DNA from: Asticcacaulis solisilvae
Lineage (GTDB): Bacteria; Pseudomonadota; Alphaproteobacteria; Caulobacterales; Caulobacteraceae
Direction of reading: 5' to 3'
DNA: 64,000 bases
Assembly (NCBI RefSeq): GCF_017875235.1
Contig: NZ_JAGGMI010000018.1
Coordinates: forward strand, 1 to 64,000
Notes under the pieces: model-generated
Database searches by the model: none
Seen by the model: only the letters and a program-made list of their open reading frames with translations
What the model was told of the DNA's origin: nothing
Shown: positions 7,794 through 15,833 of the stretch, one piece after another
Numbering within the stretch: position 1 is the first letter of the stretch
Layout: each line of letters starts with the position of its first letter
Made by a program: the position numbers and the translations under genes

Positions 7794-7897
7794 CTTAGAT
7801 CGGTATGATTTTAAGTGGAAACATCATGCGATCTAAGTTTTTGTTTTGTCGCGATATTTAAGGCGAGAACCGCTTACACTTTCGCCATATCGCTCTA
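7794..7897 (-). repeat. Dispersed repeat starting at the porin stop codon (copy 1)
   Basis: Read on the minus strand, the element begins with the porin stop TAG followed by AGCGATATGGCGAAA. It contains AAAGTGTAAGCGGT and ends in a hairpin CTTAGATCG...CGATCTAAG (7794-7802 with 7829-7837) around GATGTTTCCACTTAAAATCA. The second copy at 34086-34175 has the same order of blocks and also starts at a TAG stop codon. It may act as a 3' UTR or terminator structure. Confidence 0.75.
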
Positions 7898-9553
7898 GAA
7901 GCCGAACTGGCTGCGCACGGCGAAGGTGCTGTAATCCTGATCGAGCAGGCCGCCTGAGGCATTCATGCGCACGACCTTGACCTGCTGGCCCTGAAAGACA
8001 AAACGCACCGACGGATTCAGCGTCCAGCCGAGGCCCAGCGTGGAGATGTCCTGCTGGCCGCCGCGCACACGGTCGCCGACGACCGCGCTGCCGATATTGT
8101 AGTCGAGGTCGAGATTGGCGTAGCGCGCCACTAGTTCGAAAGCGCCCCAATGGCCGGCTTTCGGGTCGAAATTGTTTTTCGGGACTATGCCGTCGAAAGC
8201 GCCCGTGGTCGCGTTGTAACGGCGCGCTTCACCGGTCAGTGTCCAGCCGCCTTCGATATACCACCCGGCGAAGCTTGGGTCGGTGACGCCAGCCGCCGGG
8301 TTCTTGCGCGTGATGTCGAAGTTGAAGGCTTCCGCCTGCACGAAGCCTGCGCCCTTCTGGACGGCCAGTTCGATGCCGGTGGCCGTCAGGTTTTCAGCGT
8401 TAATGGCGCCGGTATCGACCAGGCGCGTGCCGTCTACGCGCAGTTCGGGGCGCTCACGCAGCTGGACGGCGAAAGGTGTCGCCGAGGCCGCGCCGGCATC
8501 GTTCGGATTGATGATGGACGAATAGTTCACACCCGCATGAACTAGCCAGTCCTTGCCTTTGAGAGGCGTGCCGGCGAAGCGGGCAACGACGCCCAGTTGC
8601 TCGTCGAAGCTGGCGGGCACGAAGCTTGATGCCTGGGTGTTGAGGGTGGACAGCGTATTGCCGGTGATGGCCAGCGACCACAGGTAGCGATCCGAAGAAT
8701 TGAAGGCGGCGACGCCCATACGCGTATCACCGGCCGCGATGCCGCGCGCCATTTCGGCGACGGCGGCGCGCTCCAGGAACGGCGTGTTGCCGGCGCCGGT
8801 CGCGTCGGCCATGCCGGCGCTGGGGCCAAATTCGCCGATGCGCAGCTTGGCGTGCTTCCAGCCATTGTACTGGAGCCAGGCTTCGTGGAAGCGACCGACG
8901 TCCTCGCCGCCCGTGCCGCCGAAGTCCATCCATATGGCGTATTCGAAATCCTTGTAGGCTTTGCCGACCATACCAATGCGGGCGCGGCGGAAATTGGTGC
9001 CGGAGTTCAGGTCGCGCGCCGTCACCGATGCCGGCAACCCGTCATCCTGCATGTAGGAAGCGGCGTCCATCTGGAACAGGCTGCGGAAGGTCAGGGTGAA
9101 ATCCCCTCCGGCGGAGGATAGGCTGGGCGTGGCGTTCTTGAAATTGGTCGCGCCGGTGGGCGCGACTGTGGCGGCCAACTGCTTCGGCGTGGGGGCGGGC
9201 GCAGGGGCGGCCGCGGCGACAACAACGGGGGCGGCCTCAGACTTGTCCTGCAGCGCCTTGACCTGGGCGGCCAGGTTCTTCACCTCGGCCATCAGGGCGT
9301 CGATCTGCGCCTGCTTGGCGGCGGAATCGTCGTCGTAGCGCTGCTTTTGCAGTTCGATCAGGCGCTCGGCTTCGGCTGCGATCTGTTGCTTCAACGCGGT
9401 CTGCGACTGGGCGGCAGGGCGTTTGCGCTTTGCGGGCGTGTCGTCGCCGCCGGCAAAGGCGGGCGCCGCGGCGCCGAGCGCCAGGGTAACGGCCAGAAGA
9501 CTGACGCCAGCCTTTACAAAGGCGGGCAGGGCGCGGTTAGAAGCGATCGACAT
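7895..9553 (-). CDS. OprO/OprP-type outer-membrane porin
   Basis: A 552-residue exported protein. It has a signal peptide (1-35, ending APAFA), a predicted coiled coil (about 50-105, rich in A, Q, E and K) followed by an Ala/Pro linker, then a beta-barrel domain ending in the outer-membrane signature Phe (RSQFGF). The barrel blocks FRRARIGMVGKAYKDFEYAIWMDF and LRIGEF match the phosphate-selective porin O/P family, trimeric anion channels. A phosphate specificity is possible but unproven. Position 9624-9637 upstream holds a perfect palindrome. Confidence 0.85.
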   Translation of the reverse strand: MSIASNRALPAFVKAGVSLLAVTLALGAAAPAFAGGDDTPAKRKRPAAQSQTALKQQIAAEAERLIELQKQRYDDDSAAKQAQIDALMAEVKNLAAQVKALQDKSEAAPVVVAAAAPAPAPTPKQLAATVAPTGATNFKNATPSLSSAGGDFTLTFRSLFQMDAASYMQDDGLPASVTARDLNSGTNFRRARIGMVGKAYKDFEYAIWMDFGGTGGEDVGRFHEAWLQYNGWKHAKLRIGEFGPSAGMADATGAGNTPFLERAAVAEMARGIAAGDTRMGVAAFNSSDRYLWSLAITGNTLSTLNTQASSFVPASFDEQLGVVARFAGTPLKGKDWLVHAGVNYSSIINPNDAGAASATPFAVQLRERPELRVDGTRLVDTGAINAENLTATGIELAVQKGAGFVQAEAFNFDITRKNPAAGVTDPSFAGWYIEGGWTLTGEARRYNATTGAFDGIVPKNNFDPKAGHWGAFELVARYANLDLDYNIGSAVVGDRVRGGQQDISTLGLGWTLNPSVRFVFQGQQVKVVRMNASGGLLDQDYSTFAVRSQFGF

Positions 9554-9623
9554 TCTGTAATCCTTGATACTGGCTCCGCATACTGCGGTGGCTGGCCGGA
9601 TAGTGAACGAGATTGCTTAATAA

Positions 9624-9637
9624 GTGCCTTAAGGCAC
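9624..9637. promoter_or_regulatory. Perfect 14-bp palindrome upstream of the porin gene
   Basis: GTGCCTTAAGGCAC is its own reverse complement and lies 71 bp upstream of the porin start codon in a 215-bp intergenic gap shared with the divergent bolA gene. It is a plausible regulator site. No known consensus is matched. Confidence 0.35.
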
Positions 9638-9768
9638 ATCCTACCGTTGAGTTTTGATGGAATCTTATTGAAAACACACAACAAGTTTTATGACATCTTT
9701 ATGAATGTCGCCGCTCTGGTCAGGCGCGCAAAAAGGGGCTAGGGAAGGCAAAAGTTTGGAGACTGACG

Positions 9769-10002
9769 ATGGCCATTGCGCAAAGCGAACTTCAGGCGCG
9801 GATCGAATCCGCCTTTCCCGGCGCGCAGGTTGTGATCGAGGATCTGGCCGGTGATGGTGACCATTATCGCGCCCGCATCGTCGCCGAAGAGTTCCGTGGG
9901 CTGCCGCGTGTGCGACAGCATCAGTTGGTCAACAAGGCGCTGGCCGACTTGCTGAGTGGGCCGCTCCATGCTCTGGCGCTGGAAACCCGCGCACCGGAAT
10001 AA
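9769..10002 (+). CDS. BolA-family protein
   Basis: A 77-residue BolA/IbaG-like protein with the class pattern: a helix ELQARIESAFPGAQ, a strand pair DGDHYRARIVAEEF, the helix-turn RVRQHQLVNKALADLL, and the invariant terminal HALALET block in which the histidine can bind an Fe-S cluster with monothiol glutaredoxin. BolA proteins act in iron-sulphur trafficking. Alphaproteobacteria usually encode this short form beside a Grx4-type glutaredoxin gene; here the neighbour is instead an acetyltransferase starting on the last base of the stop codon. A second BolA gene lies at 41634-41906. Confidence 0.9.
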   Translation: MAIAQSELQARIESAFPGAQVVIEDLAGDGDHYRARIVAEEFRGLPRVRQHQLVNKALADLLSGPLHALALETRAPE

Positions 10003-10445
10003 TGTTGGTCGTCACCCTCACAGCCGACGATATCGCGCTGTTTCGCAGCGCCATGGCGCTGTTTGGCCGCGCCTTTGACGATGCCGACAGCTATCAGGAC
10101 GCGCTGCCGCCGGACGACTATGTGCATGGCTGGCTCGGCAATCCGGGCAATATCCTGCTGGTCGCGACCGAAGGCGAGGCGGTGGTGGGCGCCTTGGCGG
10201 GCTATGTGCTGCAAAAGTTCGAGCAGGCGCGCAGCGAGATCTATATCTACGATCTGGCCGTCGATGAGATGCATCGCCGCAAGGGCATTGCGACAGCGCT
10301 GATCGAGGAATTGAAAGCTGTGGCGCGCGAATGTGGCGCCTATGTGATTTACGTTCAGGCCGACTACGGCGACGACCCGGCGATCAATCTTTACGGCAAG
10401 CTTGGTAGCCGCGAAGACGTGATGCATTTCGATATCGAGCCATAG
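10002..10445 (+). CDS. GNAT acetyltransferase closely resembling AAC(3)-I aminoglycoside 3-N-acetyltransferases
   Basis: A 147-residue GNAT protein. The stretches YVLQKFEQARSEIYIYDLAV, HRRKGIATALIEELK (the acetyl-CoA pyrophosphate loop), GAYVIYVQADYGDDPAINLY and the C-terminal VMHFDIEP match the AAC(3)-I family almost block for block. That family acetylates the 3-amino group of gentamicin-type aminoglycosides. It sits among chromosomal housekeeping genes, with no integron or transposon around it, so it looks native. Its start overlaps the bolA stop by one base, so expression is probably coupled. Whether it modifies drugs in this host is unknown. Confidence 0.85.
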   Translation: MLVVTLTADDIALFRSAMALFGRAFDDADSYQDALPPDDYVHGWLGNPGNILLVATEGEAVVGALAGYVLQKFEQARSEIYIYDLAVDEMHRRKGIATALIEELKAVARECGAYVIYVQADYGDDPAINLYGKLGSREDVMHFDIEP

Positions 10446-10458
10446 GGCTGAGAGCGGC

Positions 10459-10622
10459 AAGCCCCGCCCACCGCCTGAAGGCGGTCCCCCCTCCCCATAA
10501 ATGGGGAGGGCGAAGAATGCACGAGACACATTTTTCAATTTATTCAAAGCTATGATCGACCCACGCCCTCCCCATTTATGGGGAGGGGGAACCATCTGCG
10601 GAGCAGATGGTGGGCGGGGCTT
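10459..10622. repeat. MITE-like long inverted repeat, type B
   Basis: A 164-bp element bounded by perfect 14-bp inverted ends, AAGCCCCGCCCACC (10459-10472) and GGTGGGCGGGGCTT (10609-10622). Each half contains further hairpins: CCTCCCCATAAATGGGGAGG on the left and CCTCCCCATTTATGGGGAGG on the right. The centre (about 10515-10560) is AT-rich. It carries no gene. Related elements occur at 32363, 45683 and 47772. It fills the gap between the convergent acetyltransferase and lrp genes, so it may also terminate both. Confidence 0.8.
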
Positions 10623-10632
10623 ATCGTAGGCG

Positions 10633-11112
10633 TCACACGCTCGGCGATGGATCGCGTTTTAAACGCCGCAGGCAAAAGGTCGATTTGGCGTGGCGGATGC
10701 CGGGGAACTTCAACAGCCGTTTGCGCAGGAACTGCTCATAGTCCTCGGTGTCCTCGACCGCGGCCATAATGACATAGTCGTACTCTCCGGTGGTGAGATA
10801 GGCGTCGGTCACCTCCGGTAGCTGTGCCAGGTGGCGTGAGAAATTCTCGATCTTCTCATCGTCGTGCATGTCGAGATTGATCTCAATGATCACAGACATC
10901 GGCTTGCCGATCCGTTCCGGATTGAGCAGGGCGACGTAGCCAGCGATCACTCCCTGGTCCTCCAGCCGCTTGATCCGCGACCAGCAAGGCGTCTGCGACA
11001 GGCCCACCTTGTCGGCGATTTCCTGCGTCGTCAGGTGCGCATCTTCGCGCAAAAGCCTGAGAATCTTGCGGTCGATATCGTCGATCTCATAGGCCGATTT
11101 AGAACGTGCCAT
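10633..11112 (-). CDS. Lrp/AsnC-family regulator, likely BkdR-type
   Basis: A 159-residue regulator with an N-terminal helix-turn-helix (DDIDRKILRLLREDAHLTTQEIADKVGLSQTPCWSRIKRL, about 11-50) and a C-terminal RAM ligand-binding domain (TDAYLTTGEYDYVIMAAVED). Lrp/AsnC proteins sense amino acids. It is divergent from the branched-chain amino-acid degradation cluster that starts at 11271, like BkdR beside bkd genes in pseudomonads. I therefore infer that it activates or represses that cluster in response to leucine or valine. A 15-bp palindrome lies between them. Confidence 0.9.
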   Translation of the reverse strand: MARSKSAYEIDDIDRKILRLLREDAHLTTQEIADKVGLSQTPCWSRIKRLEDQGVIAGYVALLNPERIGKPMSVIIEINLDMHDDEKIENFSRHLAQLPEVTDAYLTTGEYDYVIMAAVEDTEDYEQFLRKRLLKFPGIRHAKSTFCLRRLKRDPSPSV

Positions 11113-11155
11113 CGGGTTTTGTGCTCCGCAGCAAATAATATATCTTCTGATTTCG

Positions 11156-11170
11156 ATTTTCTCAGAAAAT
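11156..11170. promoter_or_regulatory. Palindrome in the lrp/oxidoreductase divergent region
   Basis: ATTTTCT-C-AGAAAAT is a perfect 7-bp inverted repeat with one central base, in an AT-rich intergenic stretch 43 bp upstream of the regulator start and about 100 bp upstream of the catabolic genes. Lrp-type regulators bind degenerate AT-rich dyads of about 15 bp, so this is the best candidate site here. Confidence 0.45.
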
Positions 11171-11270
11171 TATTCCGCTGACAAGGCTGTCGCGCGCGCA
11201 CTTCGGAAGGACATTCCTGACAGGAGGTATAGTCTCATATGAAATTATAAAAACAGGTTGGAAGGTTCGT

Positions 11271-14200
11271 ATGCGCGCCAATGTCACCCTTGCTGACAAG
11301 TACCAGCTGGAGAGCGGCCGGGCCTTTATGACCGGGGTGCAGGCCCTGGTCCGGCTGCCGGTCATGATCCGCCAGGCTGATATCAGGCGCGGGCTGAACA
11401 CGGCGGGTTTCATTTCCGGCTACCGCGGCTCTCCGCTCGGTACCTACGACATGCAGCTGGCGCAGGCGAAATCGTGGCTGGATGCCCACGACATCGTCGT
11501 CCAGCGCGGCATCAACGAAGACCTGGGCGCCACAGCCGTATGGGGGACGCAGCATGTGCCGCTGTTCAATGGCTACCGCAAGGACGGCGTCTTTGGCCTG
11601 TGGTACGGCAAGGGACCGGGTGTCGACCGCACCGGCGACGTCTTCAAACATGCCAATTTCGCAGGCACCTCGCCTTTGGGCGGTGTCTTGGCCCTGGCCG
11701 GCGATGACCATTCCTGCAAGTCCTCGACCCTGGCCAACCAGTCGGAATTTGCCTTTGCCGACGCCGAAATGCCGGTCCTGGTGCCGTCGACCATCGACGA
11801 GGTGCTGGAATTCGGCATGAAGGGCATCGAGATGTCGCGCTACGCCGGCTGCTGGGTCGGCATCAAGACGATCGCCGACCTGATGGACGCCTCGACCTCG
11901 GCCCATATCGATCCCGATCGCTATGCCGCGCTGGCGCCTGACTTCGACCTGCCCGAAGGCGGCCTGGGCATCCGCCTGGGCGATACGCCCGAGGCCAAGG
12001 AAATCCGTCACCGCCATTTCCGTCTGCCGGCGGCGCAGGCCTTTGCCCGCGCCAATGGCCTCGATCCGATCGTGCGCGACACCAATACCCCGCGCTTTGG
12101 CATCGCCGCCAGCGGCAAGGGCTATCTGCACGTGCTCGACGCCCTGCGCCTGCTCGAAATCTCGGATGCCGAAGCCGCTAGCCTGGGCTTGCGCATCTGG
12201 AAGGTCGGCATGGCGTGGCCGCTTGACGCCGTCATGGCCCGTACCTTTGCGCGCGATCTCGAAACTGTTCTGGTCGTTGAAGAACGTCGTGCCCTGGTCG
12301 AGCCGCAACTGCGTGACGCGCTTTATAATCTGCCCCTCCGCCCGCAGGTCCTCGGCAAGACCGGCCGCGACGGCCGTCCGCTGGTGCGTGATGTCATGGA
12401 CCTCGACACTGCTCATGTCGCCAGCGCTTTGTTCGATGTGCTGCCGGAAGCATTGCGGACTCCCGCGCGCCAGACCATCGTCGAACGCCTCCATACCCGC
12501 GTCGACAGCCGCGATAATGTCGTCCAGTTGCATACGCGCAAGCCGTTTTACTGCGCCGGCTGCCCGCACAATACGTCTACGACCGTGCCGGACGGCAGCC
12601 GCGCCACCGCCGGTATCGGCTGTCACTACATGGTCCAGTTCATGCCGGCGCGCCATTCCGAAGTCTGCACCCACATGGGCGGCGAGGGCGTCACGTGGGT
12701 GGGCCAGGCGCCGTTCACCGACGAGCCGCACATCTTCGCCAATCTCGGCGACGGCACCTATTTTCACTCAGGCCTGTTGGCGATCCGCCAGTCGATCGCC
12801 GCCGGCGTCAACATCACCTACAAGATCCTCTATAACGACGCCGTTGCCATGACCGGCGGCCAGCACGTCGATGGCCAACTGCATCCGGTGACGGTAGCCC
12901 AACAGGTCGCGGCCGAAGGCATCCAGCACATCGTCATGGTCTCGGACGATCCCGATCGCTGGCGCGGTCACCCCAACATGCCGCCGCGCGTCAGCTTCTA
13001 TCATCGCGACGACATCGAAACCGCCGAGGCCGAACTGAAGGTAATCCCCGGCACGACCGTGCTCATCTACGACCAGATGTGCGCCACCGAACTGCGCCGC
13101 CGCCGCAAGCGCGGGCTGGAACCGAAGGCGAAGGAACGCATCTTCATCAACAGCGCCGTCTGCGAAGGCTGCGGGGATTGTTCGGTCAAGTCGAACTGTA
13201 TCGCCGTCGGTCCCAAAGAGACCGAGCTTGGCCGCAAGCGCGAGATCGACCAATCGGCGTGCAATGTCGATACATCCTGCGTCAAAGGCTTTTGTCCCAG
13301 CTTCGTCTCGCTGGAAGGCGCAAAGTTGAAAAAAGCCGCGCCCGACGCCGTCGATCATCTCATCGCGGACCTGCCCGAGGTCATGCCGCCGACGCTGACC
13401 GCGGAACCGTTCAACGTCTTGCTGACCGGGATCGGCGGTCTGGGCGTCACGAGCTTAAGCGCCATGTTCGGCATGGCCGCCCATCTCGATGAGGCCGAGG
13501 TGCTGTGCGTCGACCAGATCGGCCTGGCGCAACGCGGGGGCGCCGTCGATGCGCATGTCCGCCTGGCCAAGGCTGGCACGACGCTGCCCGGCGGCCGTAT
13601 CCCGCTGGGGGAAGCCGATCTTTTGATCGCCGCCGACATGGTCACGGCGCACGGCAGGTCGAGCCTGCCGCTCCTGTCAGCCGACCGGACGCGGGGCTTG
13701 CTCGACAACCGTCTGACGCCGACCGCCGAGTTCACCCAGGACACCGAAACCGTCTTCGATACGCTGAGCATGACGCGGAAGGTCAAAGCGGCAGTCAAAT
13801 CGCTCGATGCTTTCGACGCGGCAGGGCTGGCGCGCAAATATCTCGGGGACGCCGTTTATGCCCTGATGATCATGTGGGGCGCGGCCTGGCAGTCCGGCCT
13901 GCTGCCGCTGTCGCGCCAGGCGATTGAGGCCGCCATCACACTCAACGGGGCCGAAGTCGTCGCCAATCAGCGCGCCTTCGCCATCGGCCGCGCCTATGCC
14001 GCCGGCCGTCTCGGCAAGGCGGAAGCGCCAGCACCGGTCTTTGACCTGGATGCCTTTGTTGCGTCACGTGTCGCCGATCTGACAGCCTATCAGGATGGTG
14101 CTTACGCCGCCCGTTATCTGCATCTGGTCGAGACCGTCCGGGTGGCCGAAGGACAGTATGGCTCCTTACGCCTGACAGAAGCCGTGGCGCGCGGCGCCTA

Positions 14201-14750
14201 CAAGCTGATGGCCTATAAGGACGAGTACGAGGTTGCGCGGCTCTACAGCGATCCGGCCTTCAAGGCGGCGTTGGCCGAGCAGTTCGAGGACACCAAGGCG
14301 ATCCGCGTCTTCCTGGCGCCGCCGCTGCTGGGTGAAAAGGATGCGCACGGCCATGCGAAGAAGCGCAAGTTCGGCCCGTGGGTGTTCCAGTTGTTTGGCG
14401 TACTGAAATCATTCAAAGGTCTGCGCGGTACCGCCTTTGACATATTCGGCTACACGCACGAACGCCGCGGCGAGCGCCGTCTGGTCGAAGACTATTTCAC
14501 CTTGATCGGCCGCGTCGCGCGTGAACTGACGCCAGGCAATCTTGACCTGGCCGTGACACTTGCCGGCCTGCCCCAGGACATCCGCGGCTTCGGCCACATC
14601 AAGGCCGCCAATATGGAGAAGGTCGCGCTTCGCCAGGCCGACCTGCTGGCGCGCTTTGAAGCGCCGGCCAAATCCGAACCCGTTACCGCCGTACCTCCCA
14701 AGGGCCGCGCCATCATCTTCGACAGAACCAAGGACCACGTACATGTTTGA
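11271..14750 (+). CDS. Fused indolepyruvate-type 2-oxoacid:ferredoxin oxidoreductase
   Basis: A 1159-residue single-chain enzyme that oxidatively decarboxylates aryl or branched-chain 2-oxoacids to acyl-CoA with reduction of ferredoxin. The pyrimidine-binding domain has GYRGSPLGTYD (about 50) and HVPLFNGYRKDGVFGLWYGKGPG. The TPP domain follows, with CAGCPHN (about 430), GIGCH and NLGDGTYFHSG. A reduced CxxCxxC ferredoxin-like cluster (CEGCGDCSVKSNC, about 629) comes next, and the gamma domain carries GIGGLGVTS (about 720). RBS is GGAAGG. It is first of six co-directional genes whose other products degrade valine, so branched-chain keto acids are the likely substrate (inference). Confidence 0.93.
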   Translation: MRANVTLADKYQLESGRAFMTGVQALVRLPVMIRQADIRRGLNTAGFISGYRGSPLGTYDMQLAQAKSWLDAHDIVVQRGINEDLGATAVWGTQHVPLFNGYRKDGVFGLWYGKGPGVDRTGDVFKHANFAGTSPLGGVLALAGDDHSCKSSTLANQSEFAFADAEMPVLVPSTIDEVLEFGMKGIEMSRYAGCWVGIKTIADLMDASTSAHIDPDRYAALAPDFDLPEGGLGIRLGDTPEAKEIRHRHFRLPAAQAFARANGLDPIVRDTNTPRFGIAASGKGYLHVLDALRLLEISDAEAASLGLRIWKVGMAWPLDAVMARTFARDLETVLVVEERRALVEPQLRDALYNLPLRPQVLGKTGRDGRPLVRDVMDLDTAHVASALFDVLPEALRTPARQTIVERLHTRVDSRDNVVQLHTRKPFYCAGCPHNTSTTVPDGSRATAGIGCHYMVQFMPARHSEVCTHMGGEGVTWVGQAPFTDEPHIFANLGDGTYFHSGLLAIRQSIAAGVNITYKILYNDAVAMTGGQHVDGQLHPVTVAQQVAAEGIQHIVMVSDDPDRWRGHPNMPPRVSFYHRDDIETAEAELKVIPGTTVLIYDQMCATELRRRRKRGLEPKAKERIFINSAVCEGCGDCSVKSNCIAVGPKETELGRKREIDQSACNVDTSCVKGFCPSFVSLEGAKLKKAAPDAVDHLIADLPEVMPPTLTAEPFNVLLTGIGGLGVTSLSAMFGMAAHLDEAEVLCVDQIGLAQRGGAVDAHVRLAKAGTTLPGGRIPLGEADLLIAADMVTAHGRSSLPLLSADRTRGLLDNRLTPTAEFTQDTETVFDTLSMTRKVKAAVKSLDAFDAAGLARKYLGDAVYALMIMWGAAWQSGLLPLSRQAIEAAITLNGAEVVANQRAFAIGRAYAAGRLGKAEAPAPVFDLDAFVASRVADLTAYQDGAYAARYLHLVETVRVAEGQYGSLRLTEAVARGAYKLMAYKDEYEVARLYSDPAFKAALAEQFEDTKAIRVFLAPPLLGEKDAHGHAKKRKFGPWVFQLFGVLKSFKGLRGTAFDIFGYTHERRGERRLVEDYFTLIGRVARELTPGNLDLAVTLAGLPQDIRGFGHIKAANMEKVALRQADLLARFEAPAKSEPVTAVPPKGRAIIFDRTKDHVHV

Positions 14751-15816
14751 TCATCCCGACTTCGACGGCCACGAAAAGGTAATGATGGTGGAGGACGAAG
14801 CCTCGGGGTTGCGCGCCATTATCGCCGTCCATTCGACGGCGCTTGGGGCGGCTGCGGGTGGTTGCCGCCTGTGGGGCTATGACAGCAGCGCGGCTGCCCT
14901 GTCGGACGCGCTTCGCCTGTCGCGCGGCATGTCGTTTAAGAATGCGATGGCGAACCTGCCCATGGGCGGCGGCAAGGCGGTGATTCTTGGCCCAGTGGCG
15001 GCCGACAACCGCGTCGCCGTCATGCAGGCCTTTGGCCGAGCGGTGAACAGCCTGAACGGCCAATACATTACCGCCGAGGACGTCGGCGTCGGCGTCGCCG
15101 ACATGGAGATCGTCGCCACCCAGACAAAATTCGTCAGCGGGCTTTCGGCTGCGGCCGGCAAGTCGGGCGGCGATCCGTCGCCCTACACGGCGCGTGGCGT
15201 CCGCGTCGGCATCGAAGCCGCCGTGCGCGCCAAACTCAATCGCCCGGAAGTGGCCGGCCTCAAGGTCGCCGTCCAGGGACTGGGCCACGTCGGCATGTAT
15301 CTGTGCGAGGAGCTGTATAACCTTGGCGCCAATCTGGTCGTGGCCGATATCAATCCCGCGCGCGTCGGCGAAGCGCAGGCGCGATTCGGAGCTTCGGCCG
15401 TGAGCGTCGATGATATCCTGACCCAGGACGTCGATGTCGTGGCGCCATGCGCGTTGGGCGGCACGATCAGCGAATATGCCGCGCGCTATATCCGTGCCGG
15501 TATTGTCGCGGGTGCGGCAAATAACCAACTGGCGACGCCCGAAGCCGGGCGCCTGCTGGACGAGCGCGGTATCCTTTACGCGCCGGACTACGTCATCAAT
15601 GCCGGCGGCATCATCATGGTCAATGGCGAGATCTCCGGCAATAACGACAAGGCGGTGGTGACCGCGGCGGTCGATGCCATCGGTCCGCGCCTCGACGAAA
15701 TCTTCGCCCGCGCGAAAAGCGAAAATGTGATCACAAATGAGGTTGCCGACGCCATGGCGAAGGCTAAACTCCGCGCCGCAAAAGAGAACAAGGCACGCGT
15801 GACCGTCGCTGCCTGA
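14743..15816 (+). CDS. Leucine/valine/phenylalanine dehydrogenase
   Basis: A 357-residue NAD-dependent amino-acid dehydrogenase of the Glu/Leu/Phe/Val family. Catalytic lysines are K66 (MSFKNAMA) and K78 (PMGGGKAV). The Rossmann motif is GLGHVG (about 180), and the C-terminal INAGGIIMVNGEIS block is typical of leucine and valine dehydrogenases. It deaminates branched-chain amino acids to 2-oxoacids, which the adjacent oxidoreductase would convert to acyl-CoA. The start ATG overlaps the upstream stop by 8 bp (ATGTTTGA), so translation is coupled. Preference among Leu, Val and Phe cannot be read from sequence. Confidence 0.92.
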   Translation: MFDHPDFDGHEKVMMVEDEASGLRAIIAVHSTALGAAAGGCRLWGYDSSAAALSDALRLSRGMSFKNAMANLPMGGGKAVILGPVAADNRVAVMQAFGRAVNSLNGQYITAEDVGVGVADMEIVATQTKFVSGLSAAAGKSGGDPSPYTARGVRVGIEAAVRAKLNRPEVAGLKVAVQGLGHVGMYLCEELYNLGANLVVADINPARVGEAQARFGASAVSVDDILTQDVDVVAPCALGGTISEYAARYIRAGIVAGAANNQLATPEAGRLLDERGILYAPDYVINAGGIIMVNGEISGNNDKAVVTAAVDAIGPRLDEIFARAKSENVITNEVADAMAKAKLRAAKENKARVTVAA

Positions 15817-15833
15817 CACCAAGGGGCCGAGCG

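Noticed and set aside
10002-10445. Interpretation of the AAC(3)-I-like gene as part of a resistance cassette
   Set aside because: No integron integrase, attC site, IS or transposon is next to it; it is tightly packed against bolA and followed by a MITE-like repeat only.
11221-11253. AGGAGG followed by ATG-AAA-TTA-TAA, a possible three-codon leader peptide before the oxidoreductase
   Set aside because: The spacing of 11 bp from AGGAGG to ATG is too long and the codons show no regulatory logic; probably chance.
11235-12767. A 510-codon minus-strand frame opposite the oxidoreductase gene
   Set aside because: It lies entirely across the well-supported plus-strand 2-oxoacid:ferredoxin oxidoreductase and has no family signature.
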